Counted from the stretch's first letter, positions 1 through 8,396 are shown. The stretch: 32,218 nucleotides of DNA from an uncultured Erwinia sp. (GCA_946221915.1 CAMIKG010000053.1:1-32218); one strand, 5' to 3'. Made by a program: numbers and translations. Notes: a model not told the origin generated them from the sequence alone.

Positions 1-1
1 G

Positions 2-37
2 GAGAAACAGTCAGGCAGCGCGGGCACAGCACAGTAA
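2..37 (+). CDS. plsB: possible extreme 3' end of plsB (partial)
   Basis: An open frame enters from the left edge and encodes EKQSGSAGTAQ before a TAA at 35-37. In enterobacteria the gene converging on ubiA is plsB (glycerol-3-phosphate acyltransferase), so this could be its last 11 codons. The peptide is too short and variable to identify by itself; the call rests on synteny and on a hairpin plus T-run just downstream. Confidence 0.3.
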   Translation, partial: EKQSGSAGTAQ

Positions 38-81
38 AATGCTTAACTGACAAGCATTAGCCCGCGATGGCTCCCTTTTTT
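38..81. terminator. weak hairpin pair between convergent plsB(?) and ubiA
   Basis: AATGCTT (38-44) and AAGCATT (52-58) form a 7-bp inverted repeat. AGCC (59-62) and GGCT (69-72) form a second short one followed by six T (76-81). On the plus strand the second hairpin with its T-run resembles a weak intrinsic terminator. On the minus strand the first hairpin is followed by TTTTA. It may serve both convergent genes, but both stems are short. Confidence 0.35.
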
Positions 82-82
82 A

Positions 83-970
83 TTAAGGCAGTAAACCGGC
101 AAGTGGTGCAGCGTTCAGCGCCACACCAATAAACAACACCAGTCCAACGTAATTGTTGTTGAGGAAGGCCTGGAAGCAGGGATCGCGCTCACGGCCAGCA
201 ATCAGCTTCTGCTGATACACAAACAGCACCGCCGCCGCCAGCAGCGACCAGTAAAAGGCGCTATTCAGTTGCATCAGCTGACCAATCACCAGCAGCAGCG
301 CCAGCGTTGCCAGCTGCAGCAAACCGATAATCAGCTTATCGTAACGCCCAAACAGAATGGCGGTGGATTTCACGCCAATCCTGAGGTCATCATCGCGATC
401 GACCATGGCATATTGCGTATCGTACGCCACCGTCCAGCAAATATTCGCCAGGAATAATAACCAGCAGGTTAACGGCACGCTTTCACTCACCGCCGCCCAT
501 GCCATCGGAATCGACCAGCCAAACGCCGCTCCCAGCACCACCTGTGGTAAATGGGTATAGCGCTTCATAAACGGATACATCCACGCCAGCGCCAGACCGG
601 CGAACGATAACCAGATGGTCATCGCGTTCATGGTCAGCACCAGCGCAAATGACACCAGCACCAGCGCCACAAACAGCAGTTTGGCCTCTTTCTCGCTCAC
701 TGCGCCACTCGGCAGCGGGCGTGACGCGGTACGTTTTACATGACCATCGATTTTGCGATCGGCGAAATCATTCACTACGCAGCCCGCCGCGCGCATAAAA
801 AATACGCCCAGCACAAACACCAGTAACACATTAAGCGATGGTATCGCCTTGCCCGACAGCCACAGCGCCCACAGGGTCGGCCACAGCAGCAACAGCGAGC
901 CGATCGGTTTATCAATACGCATCAGGCGGCTGTAAGCCTGAAAGCGGTTAAGTTGCAGAGGTCTTTCCAC
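83..970 (-). CDS. ubiA: 4-hydroxybenzoate octaprenyltransferase UbiA
   Basis: Inner-membrane prenyltransferase that attaches the polyprenyl tail to 4-hydroxybenzoate, the second committed step of ubiquinone synthesis. The 295-aa product is polytopic and carries both Asp-rich motifs that bind Mg-diphosphate in this family: N67-D68-x2-D71-R72-x2-D75, and Y183-D184-T185-Q186-Y187 followed by D191 and D193-D195. Length is close to the E. coli protein (290 aa) and the sequence is highly similar throughout. The start is GTG at 970-968, only one base after the ubiC stop, so the two genes are almost certainly translationally coupled in a ubiC-ubiA operon. The C-terminus is a few residues longer than in E. 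coli. Confidence 0.98.
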   Translation of the reverse strand: MERPLQLNRFQAYSRLMRIDKPIGSLLLLWPTLWALWLSGKAIPSLNVLLVFVLGVFFMRAAGCVVNDFADRKIDGHVKRTASRPLPSGAVSEKEAKLLFVALVLVSFALVLTMNAMTIWLSFAGLALAWMYPFMKRYTHLPQVVLGAAFGWSIPMAWAAVSESVPLTCWLLFLANICWTVAYDTQYAMVDRDDDLRIGVKSTAILFGRYDKLIIGLLQLATLALLLVIGQLMQLNSAFYWSLLAAAVLFVYQQKLIAGRERDPCFQAFLNNNYVGLVLFIGVALNAAPLAGLLP

Positions 971-971
971 G

Positions 972-1499
972 TTATTGCAATCCTTCTGCCGCCAGGCTCT
1001 GATAGAGCGGCGCCGCAGGTAAAAAGAGTTCAGTCAGGAGTAAAGGTTTATCCGCCAGACGCAGGCGGGAACGGCGTCCCCACAGCGCATCGACCCGACC
1101 CGGTTCAATAAAATCGCGGGTCAGCGTTGAGGAGGAAAAGAGGTAGCGCCCCAGCGGACGGGTTCCTAAATTTTGCAGCATCGCTTCCGGCCCCTGCAGC
1201 GTCGATTCAGGCACCACGGTGCGGCCAGCCAGCCAGGGTACGCCATCGCCAGACAACACGATTTCACGTAGCCAGTAACGTGATTCCAGCGGCAGTAACG
1301 CCACTTCATCCCCCACCTCAGCCGCGCTGATAAAACCTTCACGCAGGGGTTCGACAGTGACCTGATGGCAGTGGCGCTCAAAACGCGCCGTCATAGAGTC
1401 TTCTTCCAGCAGCCAGTCCAGCAGCGGCGCCTTCAGCAAAGGTGACGAGACAGGGAGCCATGCAAGCGCGCGCAGCAAGCCAAGCGCGTGATCCGACAT
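972..1499 (-). CDS. ubiC: chorismate pyruvate-lyase UbiC
   Basis: Cytoplasmic enzyme that splits chorismate into 4-hydroxybenzoate and pyruvate, supplying the substrate of UbiA encoded immediately downstream. The 175-aa product contains the family core: WLREI with Arg78, the LGRYLF block with Gly117-Arg118, and LLTELFLP with Glu157. Arg78 and Glu157 correspond to the conserved active-site Arg and Glu of E. coli UbiC. It is about ten residues longer than the E. coli enzyme, all at the C-terminus after PLY. Start ATG at 1499-1497. The 66-bp gap to psiE presumably holds the operon promoter, but no clear hexamers stand out. Confidence 0.97.
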   Translation of the reverse strand: MSDHALGLLRALAWLPVSSPLLKAPLLDWLLEEDSMTARFERHCHQVTVEPLREGFISAAEVGDEVALLPLESRYWLREIVLSGDGVPWLAGRTVVPESTLQGPEAMLQNLGTRPLGRYLFSSSTLTRDFIEPGRVDALWGRRSRLRLADKPLLLTELFLPAAPLYQSLAAEGLQ

Positions 1500-1565
1500 A
1501 CGGCATCTCCGGGTAAATAATCAGATGCCGTAGTGTAACGCAGAGCCTGGCGCGCCTTCACTGTT

Positions 1566-1964
1566 TTATTCGCGCTTCAGACGATTACTGTTCGCCAGCC
1601 ACAGCGTCACCACCAGAATCAGGATTGCCGCCGCATAGATCAGGGTATCGAACGGGTTTTTATGGTCGACGATAATCAGGCGGATAATCGCCGTGATGCC
1701 GATATAGACAAAGTAACGCAGCGGGAAGTGATAGCCTGACTGGAAATACTTCACAATCAGCGCAATAAATTCGAAGTAAAGGAAGTAGATCACTATCCCT
1801 TCGATCAGCAGATAGGAAGAGGCCTGTTCCGTGGTATTGAGCAGGACATTGCCCAGATGAATGGTTTCTTTACCGAGAAAAATCACCAGAATGATGCCCA
1901 GCACCAGCAGGCCGAAATTCAGCACCATCTGCAATGCATTGGCGACACGCGTTCCCGAAATCAT
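1566..1964 (-). CDS. psiE: phosphate-starvation-inducible membrane protein PsiE
   Basis: Small inner-membrane protein of the PsiE family, known as a phosphate-starvation-induced gene in E. coli whose molecular function is not established. The 132-aa product has four predicted membrane segments (about residues 12-32, 50-75, 82-98, 104-124). It also has the strongly conserved centre with YFEFIALIVKYFQSG and HFPLRYFVYIGITA, and ends in RLKRE as in E. coli (136 aa). Start ATG at 1964-1962, with GAGG about ten bases upstream. A perfect CRP-type palindrome lies 65-80 bp upstream. I saw no Pho box in the 130-bp interval upstream, although PhoB control is known for the E. coli gene. Confidence 0.95.
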   Translation of the reverse strand: MISGTRVANALQMVLNFGLLVLGIILVIFLGKETIHLGNVLLNTTEQASSYLLIEGIVIYFLYFEFIALIVKYFQSGYHFPLRYFVYIGITAIIRLIIVDHKNPFDTLIYAAAILILVVTLWLANSNRLKRE

Positions 1965-2028
1965 GCTCTTAATCCTCTAAAGTTATTGTTATGGCACGGC
2001 TATGGCCGTGAATCACAATATGCTTTAG

Positions 2029-2044
2029 TGTGATGAAGATCACA
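2029..2044. promoter_or_regulatory. CRP-type operator upstream of psiE
   Basis: The sequence TGTGATGAAGATCACA is a perfect TGTGA-N6-TCACA palindrome, the consensus core of cAMP-CRP sites. It lies 65-80 bp upstream of the psiE ATG and beyond the end of yjbH, so psiE is its only obvious target. CRP control of E. coli psiE has been described. Confidence 0.75.
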
Positions 2045-2052
2045 ATAAGGTG

Positions 2053-2088
2053 GCTAAAATAATAACAGGGCGGCACTATGGCCGCCCT
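2053..2088 (-). terminator. terminator of the yjbEFGH operon
   Basis: AGGGCGGC (2067-2074) and GCCGCCCT (2081-2088) form a perfect 8-bp GC-rich stem with a 6-nt loop. Read on the minus strand it starts 6 bases after the yjbH stop codon and is followed by the T-rich run TTATTATTTTA. It fits a rho-independent terminator insulating psiE. Confidence 0.8.
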
Positions 2089-2094
2089 GAGGGA

Positions 2095-4185
2095 TTAACG
2101 ATAGTTAATGTCGCGATCGCTGGTCATATCATACAGCTGATATTTACGTCCCAGCATCTGACCACCGTCACGCGTCAGTGGCGTCCAGTTGATTTGCGCC
2201 CGGCCACGCACCGGATGCAGGCTAAACAGATCCATCGGAATGGAGACATAGAAGCCTTTGGTAAAATCGCCCTCACCATACTCCTCCGCCGATACATTGG
2301 TAATCGTGGCATAAGCACCAACGATAATTCCGCTGTCAAAGCGTTTGGAGACATCAACCGTGCCGCCTTTATCCTGCGCCAGGTACTGACCCACGCTGAC
2401 TTTCACCAGCACATCATCCATGAACCCCGGCTGCCAGTAACCGGTCAGATGACCCGTCTTGGCTTTATAGTAAGTGAAGTTCATCATGTTGTCCCAGTCA
2501 CGCTGCTTCACATAGTTGGCATCAATTCCCACCGCCCAGTTAGCATCCAGCGGACGGTAAAGCAGTTCTGCACCCGCGCCACCATACATCGTTTCCAGGT
2601 AACCGCCATATACCTGACCATAAAAACCATTACCGAAATACTGGAAGTAGTTCGCCTGCAGGTTATTAACATAGGCGTTATTCTGTACATATTCACGGAT
2701 GCGGGTACGTACACGCGGCAGCGATGAGTCCGGCGGCGGGTTAGTGTAGTTAAACTTGTCATAATTATTGGCAAGATTAACAAACACGCCACTATCAAGC
2801 AGCAGATGATCTGTCAGCCAATAATTGGCATTGGCGGAAACACCCAACTGATACATATAGAAGGTTTCTGCCCCACCAAGTGACTGATTAAGTACCGGCG
2901 CAATATTGAAGTTAAAGCGACCTTTATCAATGTAATAACCTTGATCGGTTTTCTCTGGATCTACAGGGTTAATGCGCTGCTGTTCCAGTGCTTTTTCCTG
3001 ACCAAGCGGATAACCTTCCAGTTGCTGACGCAGACTATCCACTTTTGTTTCGGTGGTCACCAGTGGCATACCATAACGCGTTTGGGTAACACGTAACGTG
3101 TCAATATTCTGCGGCAGGTTATTCATCAGAATCGCATTCGCGCGATCGACACCTTCCTGAGTGTCGCGATATTTATACTGCTCGCCCGTAACATACAGCG
3201 TGTTGCCTTTAGTCTGCAGATTTGGCGCATCCAGACCGGCGTTATACTTCAGATCGCTGAGCTGACTTCCCGCTACCGTTGCCTGTAAAAACTCGGACTG
3301 AGGTGTCGGCTGATATTGCTGTTTAGGGCTGTCAATATGAGACTGGCGTAAGTCGTTGAAATTATTACGCAGAGTAAAGCCAGCCATTACCGTATTACCG
3401 CGTTCATAGCTGATGTTGAGATCAGCCCAGTCAGTAATACGATAAATAGCACCGACGTTGATCTTACTGTTCTGCTTAAGGCGTCCTGCGAAGTCGCCCT
3501 GATAATCGTTGCCTTCCAGTTCCATTTTCAGGCGCAGCGGTTGCCACGGTGTCTGGTATTCCACACCACCGAACAGTGCTGCCGGGCCATGGAACATCTG
3601 GTCCCCATTGATGGAGCCAGCGGAGCCACCACTGCTGCGGGTACAATATTTATCGCTGTACTCGCAAAAAGGATTCTTTAATGTCCCGCTGTTGCCAAGG
3701 TAACCCCAGCCTACCCCCAGGGTGAAGTCAAGCGGCCCCCAGGCTTTGGTGGCGACAAGATATTCACTGTCAAACAGACCAGTACCACCGAGATCGCGAG
3801 TGCCAATAGCCACCTCAGGCAACCAGTAGCCCTCTTCCCAAAGACGCAGTTTCAGATCGAATGCTTTATCTTTATAGCTCTGGTTACCACTAAAAGTGGC
3901 GACATTACTGTAAAGCCGGGTGGTGACATCGGTATAACGAATCGTCGCTTCCAGCCAGGGGAATAACTGGATCGAGGTGGAGTAAAAGCGATACTGATCG
4001 TTCCAGCGATAGTTGAGGCTGAACTCACCTTCGCGCGCCATGCGCGCCGTTGGCACCTGCATCAGGCCCACGCCACCAAAGTCTGACTGTGATGGACCAA
4101 CCGGCTCAGGGTATGTTGCCGCCATGGCCTGACAGGCACAGGCGACCGAAATTGATAACAAGCTGAGAAGATAGCGTTTTTTCAT
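2095..4185 (-). CDS. yjbH: YjbH-family outer-membrane protein (exopolysaccharide-associated)
   Basis: Last gene of yjbEFGH, an operon linked in E. coli to extracellular polysaccharide production. YjbH is paralogous to GfcD of group 4 capsule operons and is predicted to be an outer-membrane beta-barrel. The 696-aa product has an N-terminal signal peptide (charged MKKR, hydrophobic core, probable cleavage after AMA near residue 22). The family motif GGVGLMQVPTARM follows near residue 38, then long stretches of alternating aromatic/polar residues typical of barrel strands. Cys16 and Cys18 lie in the signal region but do not form a good lipobox. The ATG at 4185-4183 overlaps the yjbG stop by one base (TGATG), so translation is coupled. 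Confidence 0.93.
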   Translation of the reverse strand: MKKRYLLSLLSISVACACQAMAATYPEPVGPSQSDFGGVGLMQVPTARMAREGEFSLNYRWNDQYRFYSTSIQLFPWLEATIRYTDVTTRLYSNVATFSGNQSYKDKAFDLKLRLWEEGYWLPEVAIGTRDLGGTGLFDSEYLVATKAWGPLDFTLGVGWGYLGNSGTLKNPFCEYSDKYCTRSSGGSAGSINGDQMFHGPAALFGGVEYQTPWQPLRLKMELEGNDYQGDFAGRLKQNSKINVGAIYRITDWADLNISYERGNTVMAGFTLRNNFNDLRQSHIDSPKQQYQPTPQSEFLQATVAGSQLSDLKYNAGLDAPNLQTKGNTLYVTGEQYKYRDTQEGVDRANAILMNNLPQNIDTLRVTQTRYGMPLVTTETKVDSLRQQLEGYPLGQEKALEQQRINPVDPEKTDQGYYIDKGRFNFNIAPVLNQSLGGAETFYMYQLGVSANANYWLTDHLLLDSGVFVNLANNYDKFNYTNPPPDSSLPRVRTRIREYVQNNAYVNNLQANYFQYFGNGFYGQVYGGYLETMYGGAGAELLYRPLDANWAVGIDANYVKQRDWDNMMNFTYYKAKTGHLTGYWQPGFMDDVLVKVSVGQYLAQDKGGTVDVSKRFDSGIIVGAYATITNVSAEEYGEGDFTKGFYVSIPMDLFSLHPVRGRAQINWTPLTRDGGQMLGRKYQLYDMTSDRDINYR

Positions 4186-4928
4186 CAGTCAGGGATCCGG
4201 TGCGTCAAAACAGAAATAATTTGTTGATTCAAATCTTCCCACTCTCCCGACAGTGACCAGGAAGAGAAACCGAGATAAATAGCGGAACCCGGCTCAACTT
4301 CAATATGGCGGTGATTCCAGTACGCTATCGGCGCGCGGGTGACCTCGCCTGATGGAGCGATGATGATGGCGATACTGCGCTCCGCGCCGGAAAGCCGCTC
4401 ATGACCGTCAAGATAGTCACGCACCGATGCGCCAGGTCGCCAGCTGACTTTGCCACTGCCGCTTAGCGCGCCAAACAGGGTGACGGTATCCGGTTTCGCC
4501 AGCGTATAGAGGTCATAAGCGCCATTCAGACGGCGGTTATCTTCACTGTGCAGACGCACCCAGTCAGGATCGAGATTAATAATCTGACGACCCGTCACCT
4601 TCACTGCAGACAGTTGCTGGATCACGTTGCTGATGGTGGCAGCGTCGTCGCCATCACTGTCGGCACGGAACGCCTGCAGACGTGCCATCAGTTGCTGGTA
4701 CTGCTGCTGCGCCACTGCAGTCGCCATGCTGTCGGCAATCACAGTGCCGGGCCACCAGGTTTTCCCCTGCAGCGCCGGGCTGGCGACCAATTGCTCCAGA
4801 TTCGCCGCATGGCTGACGACGGCAGCAGTGCTTTGCCCCGGATAATGTACCGTTACCTGGCTGTCCGCGATGGCGAACAGCGGCAAACAGGTGAATATCC
4901 CTGCGAGTAGTTGTGTGATTTTTTTCAT
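4185..4928 (-). CDS. yjbG: YjbG, GfcC-family periplasmic protein
   Basis: Predicted periplasmic protein of the YjbG/GfcC family, the partner of YjbF and YjbH in exopolysaccharide export or assembly; its biochemical role is not established. The 247-aa product has a signal peptide ending at about residue 21 (LFAIA followed by DSQ). The mature part has the polysaccharide-export-like pattern (GKVSWRPGASVRDYL near 157-171). The gene overlaps yjbF by four bases (ATGA at 4928-4925) and yjbH by one base, so the three genes form a tightly coupled unit. Confidence 0.92.
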   Translation of the reverse strand: MKKITQLLAGIFTCLPLFAIADSQVTVHYPGQSTAAVVSHAANLEQLVASPALQGKTWWPGTVIADSMATAVAQQQYQQLMARLQAFRADSDGDDAATISNVIQQLSAVKVTGRQIINLDPDWVRLHSEDNRRLNGAYDLYTLAKPDTVTLFGALSGSGKVSWRPGASVRDYLDGHERLSGAERSIAIIIAPSGEVTRAPIAYWNHRHIEVEPGSAIYLGFSSWSLSGEWEDLNQQIISVLTHRIPD

Positions 4929-5572
4929 GATTTCGCGGGTTTCAGGATGGTGGTTTCCACAGGGATGTAGTCAGCCCCTACCATTTGCTGCGCCTGGCGT
5001 ACTTGTCCGGTTGACGTGTCCAGCCAGAACAGGTTTTCCCAGGATTTGCCCAGAGCGTCAATGCTGACCTCTTCACGGAACACCCGGCATGGGATTTGCC
5101 TGCCGGCCAGTTCCAGCACCTGATCAGGTTCACGCACAAAACGCGAGACCGCGGTGCCTGAACGTAGCTGCTGATTCTCGGTCCAGATCATGGTACGCGT
5201 CCAGCTGTCACCATTGCTCAGCGACAGCCCTTTCGCCAGCGGGTCCTGTTGCAGATTATTGAGGTCGACCAGATTGTCGGCCAGGCCGAGAGTTCGCACG
5301 ATGCGGCCATTGCGCGTCGCCAGCATCGCCTGGTCCTGGGTCACCCATTTCAGCTGTCCGCCTTCGTCATAACCCAGCACCACGAAAATGCGCTGGCCAT
5401 TATCGATGCGTAAATACATGCTGGCATAAGGTATCGACTGGACGCGTTCGTCCGGAACAGTTATGTCATCCGGTCCGGTGAAGGCTAGTTTTACGGTCTC
5501 ACTGATACCCTGCTGGGTAGGAGTACACGCCTGTAATAACAGGCAGAGAAACAGCAATGGAATATGACGCAC
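4925..5572 (-). CDS. yjbF: YjbF, GfcB-family lipoprotein
   Basis: Predicted outer-membrane lipoprotein of the YjbF/GfcB family in the exopolysaccharide-associated yjb operon. I place the start at GTG 5572-5570 (215 aa). It has AGGGA seven bases upstream and aligns with the E. coli start. The frame stays open to a TTG at 5605, but that codon lies inside the T-tract of the yjbE terminator. From the chosen start the N-terminus is a short charged segment, a Leu-rich core and the lipobox LLQAC with lipid-attachment Cys16. The body contains family blocks such as PYASMYLRI and KWVTQDQAML. Its stop overlaps the yjbG start by ATGA. Confidence 0.92.
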   Translation of the reverse strand: MRHIPLLFLCLLLQACTPTQQGISETVKLAFTGPDDITVPDERVQSIPYASMYLRIDNGQRIFVVLGYDEGGQLKWVTQDQAMLATRNGRIVRTLGLADNLVDLNNLQQDPLAKGLSLSNGDSWTRTMIWTENQQLRSGTAVSRFVREPDQVLELAGRQIPCRVFREEVSIDALGKSWENLFWLDTSTGQVRQAQQMVGADYIPVETTILKPAKS

Positions 5573-5603
5573 CTGTTTATCCCTGAACACATTCGACAAA
5601 GTC

Positions 5604-5630
5604 AAAAAATAACCACACGACTGTGTGGTT
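5604..5630 (-). terminator. internal terminator between yjbE and yjbF
   Basis: AACCACAC (5611-5618) and GTGTGGTT (5623-5630) form a perfect 8-bp stem with a 4-nt loop. On the minus strand it is followed by ATTTTTTG. It starts 18 bases after the yjbE stop. As an intrinsic terminator inside the operon it should make yjbE far more abundant than yjbFGH, which would then depend on read-through. Confidence 0.85.
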
Positions 5631-5648
5631 ATGATTAATTAAGCCAAC

Positions 5649-5927
5649 TTATTGAGTTGTGCTCGTCGTGGTTGTGGTTGTTGTACCGGTATTGGAACCA
5701 TCACCACCGCCGGAGGCGGCTATAGCGACACCCACCAACGCGCCAAGCGCACCGATACCCACGGCAGTGGATGCACCGGCGGACAATGCGCCCGCAGATG
5801 CGCCTGCCGCAGCGCCGGTCTCAGCAGCTGCAGGTGCAGCAACAGCCGTTTCGCCAGCCGCCGCAAATGCTGCTGACGCCGTGGCGAAATAGATTACGGC
5901 TGCAGTAGCACATAACACTTTTTTCAT
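5649..5927 (-). CDS. yjbE: YjbE, small Ala/Gly/Thr-rich secreted protein
   Basis: First gene of the yjbEFGH operon. The 92-aa product has a signal peptide (MKKVLC..., cleavage near AFA at 20-22), then an Ala/Gly/Ser-rich hydrophobic stretch. It ends in the family signature GGGDGSNTG followed by a Thr run, identical in style to E. coli YjbE (80 aa). Its function is unknown; the family is predicted extracytoplasmic and tied to exopolysaccharide. Start ATG at 5927-5925, with AAGGG eight bases upstream. A strong terminator directly after the gene and a long upstream region suggest it is expressed independently and strongly. Confidence 0.93.
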   Translation of the reverse strand: MKKVLCATAAVIYFATASAAFAAAGETAVAAPAAAETGAAAGASAGALSAGASTAVGIGALGALVGVAIAASGGGDGSNTGTTTTTTTSTTQ

Positions 5928-6402
5928 AACAAATTCCCTTCATTAGATGAATGGATAACCCGCCCGGAGGGACTCCAGGCCAGTTCAGTATAGGGCAAGC
6001 TATTACCAGAAATCAGGGGGGCGGCGGCAGCGGCAACAGGCTGAAGGCGCGCGGTGCTAAATGGTAAAAAAACAGCGATAATTAACAATTTGACAAGAAA
6101 TAAAAGAATTAAACAATACTTAATAATGAAATACACACAAAAACCAGAACAATGAACCAATAAGCAGTAATCAGCAAAAACGCTTACCAAATAAAACCTA
6201 AAAGCGCCGAAAAATTACAACAAACTGCTATTTATCATGATCTTACATGCATAAATAACCTTAACAGGACGCTATTTGTCTGCGGGGGGATTCAGATTAA
6301 TCTTGGGTTAAAAAATGGTCTTAATCGGCTTTTTCAGATAAAACTGAGTCGAAATTGAGTGTTTTCGCCAGTTTCGCCCGCCCAAAATGTGGCATCCGTC
6401 TC
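5928..6402. other. long AT-rich upstream region of yjbE
   Basis: No supportable gene lies in this 475-bp stretch between yjbE and the pgi terminator. It is AT-rich from about 6060 to 6280. It should contain the yjbE promoter and leader, but no hexamer pair was convincing. The only recognised site is the RcsB-box-like sequence at 6292-6305. No JUMPstart/ops element was found. Confidence 0.5.
6292..6305 (-). promoter_or_regulatory. RcsB-box-like site upstream of yjbE
   Basis: Read on the minus strand the sequence CAAGATTAATCTGA matches the published RcsB box pattern KMRGAWTMWYCTGS at 12 of 14 positions. Rcs phosphorelay control of yjbEFGH is known in E. coli. The site lies about 365 bp upstream of the yjbE start, so it would require a long leader or a distal promoter. 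Confidence 0.4.
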
Positions 6403-6428
6403 AAAAAAAGCAGCCCAAAAGGGGCTGC
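6403..6428 (-). terminator. pgi terminator
   Basis: GCAGCCC (6410-6416) and GGGCTGC (6422-6428) form a 7-bp GC-rich stem, followed on the minus strand by seven T. It lies about 45 bases past the pgi stop. This is a classic rho-independent terminator. Confidence 0.9.
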
Positions 6429-6471
6429 CGCGCAGACGTTCAGGCCAGCGCAGGCTGGCCTGTAAAAACCA

Positions 6472-8118
6472 TTAACGCCAGGATTTATAACGGTTAATTA
6501 GTCCGTTAGTCGAGCTATCATGGCTGTTAATTACCTCATCGCCGCCCAGTTCCGGCAGAATACGGTTCGCCAGCTGTTTACCCAGCTCAACGCCCCACTG
6601 ATCGAAGGTGAAGATATTGAGGATCGCCCCCTGGGTGAAAATTTTATGCTCATACAGCGCAATCAGCGCCCCCAGGCTGAACGGGGTGATTTCACGCAGC
6701 AGAATGGAGTTAGTGGGGCGGTTACCTTCGAACACTTTGAATGGCGCCACATGTTCCACGGATTTGGCGTCTTTACCGGCCGCCGCAAACTCCTGCTCCA
6801 CCACTTCACGTGATTTGCCAAACGCCAGTGCCTCGGTCTGCGCGAAGAAGTTCGACAGCAGCTTGGCATGGTGATCGCTCAGTGGGTTATGGCTGATTGC
6901 CGGGGCAATAAAGTCGCAAGGGATGAGTTTGGTGCCCTGATGAATCAACTGGTAAAACGCATGCTGGCCGTTGGTGCCTGGCTCGCCCCAGATAATTGGG
7001 CCGGTCTGGTAGTCCACCGCCTCACCGTTGCGGTCAACGTATTTACCGTTGGACTCCATATTGCCCTGCTGGAAGTAAGCGGCAAAACGGTGCATATACT
7101 GGTCGTATGGCAGGATCGCTTCGGTTTCTGCGCCAAAGAAGTTGTTGTACCAGATACCGATTAACGCCAGCAGCACCGGCAGGTTTTTCTCAGCAGGCGT
7201 CTCAGCGAAATGTTTGTCCATTTCGTGTGCGCCGCTCAGCAGCTGAACAAAGTTGTCGAAACCGACAGACAGAATGATCGACAGGCCAATCGCTGACCAC
7301 AGTGAGTAACGGCCACCCACCCAGTCCCAGAACTCGAACATATTGGCGGTATCAATACCAAATTCGCCGACCGCTTTAGCGTTGGTGGAGAGCGCCGCAA
7401 AGTGCTTCGCCACGTGCTGCTGGTCGCCAGCACTTTTCAGGAACCAGTCGCGCGCGCTCAGGGCGTTGGTCATGGTTTCCTGGGTCGTGAAGGTCTTGGA
7501 AGCGACGAGGAACAGCGTGGTTTCCGGACTGACCTTTTTCAGCACTTCCGCGATATGCGTGCCGTCAACGTTGGAAACAAAATGCATATTCAGGTGGTTT
7601 TTAAACGGGCGCAGCGCTTCGGTAGCCATAAACGGTCCAAGGTCGGAACCGCCGATACCAATATTCACCACATCTGTAATCGGCTTACCGGTGTAACCTT
7701 TCCAGTCGCCGCTGATAATGCGTTCTGAGAAGCCTTTCATCTTCTCCAGCACCGCATTCACTTCCGGCATCACATCCTTGCCATCGACGACAATCGGCGT
7801 GTTGCTGCGGTTACGCAGCGCCACATGCAGCACGGCGCGCTCTTCAGTGCGGTTAATTTTTTCACCGCTGAACATGGATTTGATGGCGCCCTGCAGGTCA
7901 GTCTCTTTCGCCAGCGCCAGCAGCTTGTCGAGGGTTTCACTGGTAATACGGTTTTTGGAGAAGTCCACCAGCATCTGATCGGCAAATGTGGCGGAAAATT
8001 TGGCAAAACGATCGCTATCTTTGGCAAACAGATCGGCGATCTGCACATCTTTCATCTGGTCAAAATGCTGCTGCAGATCCTGCCAGGCAGCGGTTTTTGT
8101 CGGATTGATATTTTTCAT
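6472..8118 (-). CDS. pgi: glucose-6-phosphate isomerase
   Basis: Cytosolic enzyme that interconverts glucose-6-phosphate and fructose-6-phosphate in glycolysis and gluconeogenesis. The 548-aa product is full length (E. coli 549) and very similar throughout. Catalytic residues are in the expected places: Glu355 (QQGNME), His386 (GTNGQH) and Lys514 (GVELGK). The sugar-phosphate-binding blocks IGIGGSDLG (153-161) and SKTFTTQET (207-215) and the family signature DWVGGRYSLWSAIG (265-278) are intact. Start ATG at 8118-8116. It is transcribed alone, divergently from lysC, with its own terminator. Confidence 0.99.
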   Translation of the reverse strand: MKNINPTKTAAWQDLQQHFDQMKDVQIADLFAKDSDRFAKFSATFADQMLVDFSKNRITSETLDKLLALAKETDLQGAIKSMFSGEKINRTEERAVLHVALRNRSNTPIVVDGKDVMPEVNAVLEKMKGFSERIISGDWKGYTGKPITDVVNIGIGGSDLGPFMATEALRPFKNHLNMHFVSNVDGTHIAEVLKKVSPETTLFLVASKTFTTQETMTNALSARDWFLKSAGDQQHVAKHFAALSTNAKAVGEFGIDTANMFEFWDWVGGRYSLWSAIGLSIILSVGFDNFVQLLSGAHEMDKHFAETPAEKNLPVLLALIGIWYNNFFGAETEAILPYDQYMHRFAAYFQQGNMESNGKYVDRNGEAVDYQTGPIIWGEPGTNGQHAFYQLIHQGTKLIPCDFIAPAISHNPLSDHHAKLLSNFFAQTEALAFGKSREVVEQEFAAAGKDAKSVEHVAPFKVFEGNRPTNSILLREITPFSLGALIALYEHKIFTQGAILNIFTFDQWGVELGKQLANRILPELGGDEVINSHDSSTNGLINRYKSWR

Positions 8119-8396
8119 AGCAACACTCTTTATGATTTAAGAACCGTAATTAACGCGGACGCCATATTACCTGCTGTCAGTGTGCGACTCCCCTTTTCCT
8201 GCAACAGGTTACGGCTATCGTTTTCCGTTTTTACCCTAAATAATTCAGTCTGAAGTGTGACGGGTTTAGCCGTTCAGTATGACGACAGTTCGCTTTGAAA
8301 GGCAAAAAATTCTGACGTTATCGTGCCGTAATCGCACGCACGGTGCTTTGTGCTGCATCATTTTCCCGCGTTTTGCCGCCCAAACGCACGCCAGCA
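8119..8396. other. divergent pgi-lysC intergenic segment
   Basis: This 278-bp part between the pgi start and the lysC promoter contains no supportable gene. It should hold the pgi promoter, but I could not assign hexamers with confidence. Confidence 0.5.

Noticed and set aside
5924..6190. 88-codon minus-strand ORF ending in an ATGA overlap with yjbE
   Set aside because: The overlap looks operon-like, but the product lacks any recognisable family, its start has no good ribosome site and the region reads as an AT-rich leader.
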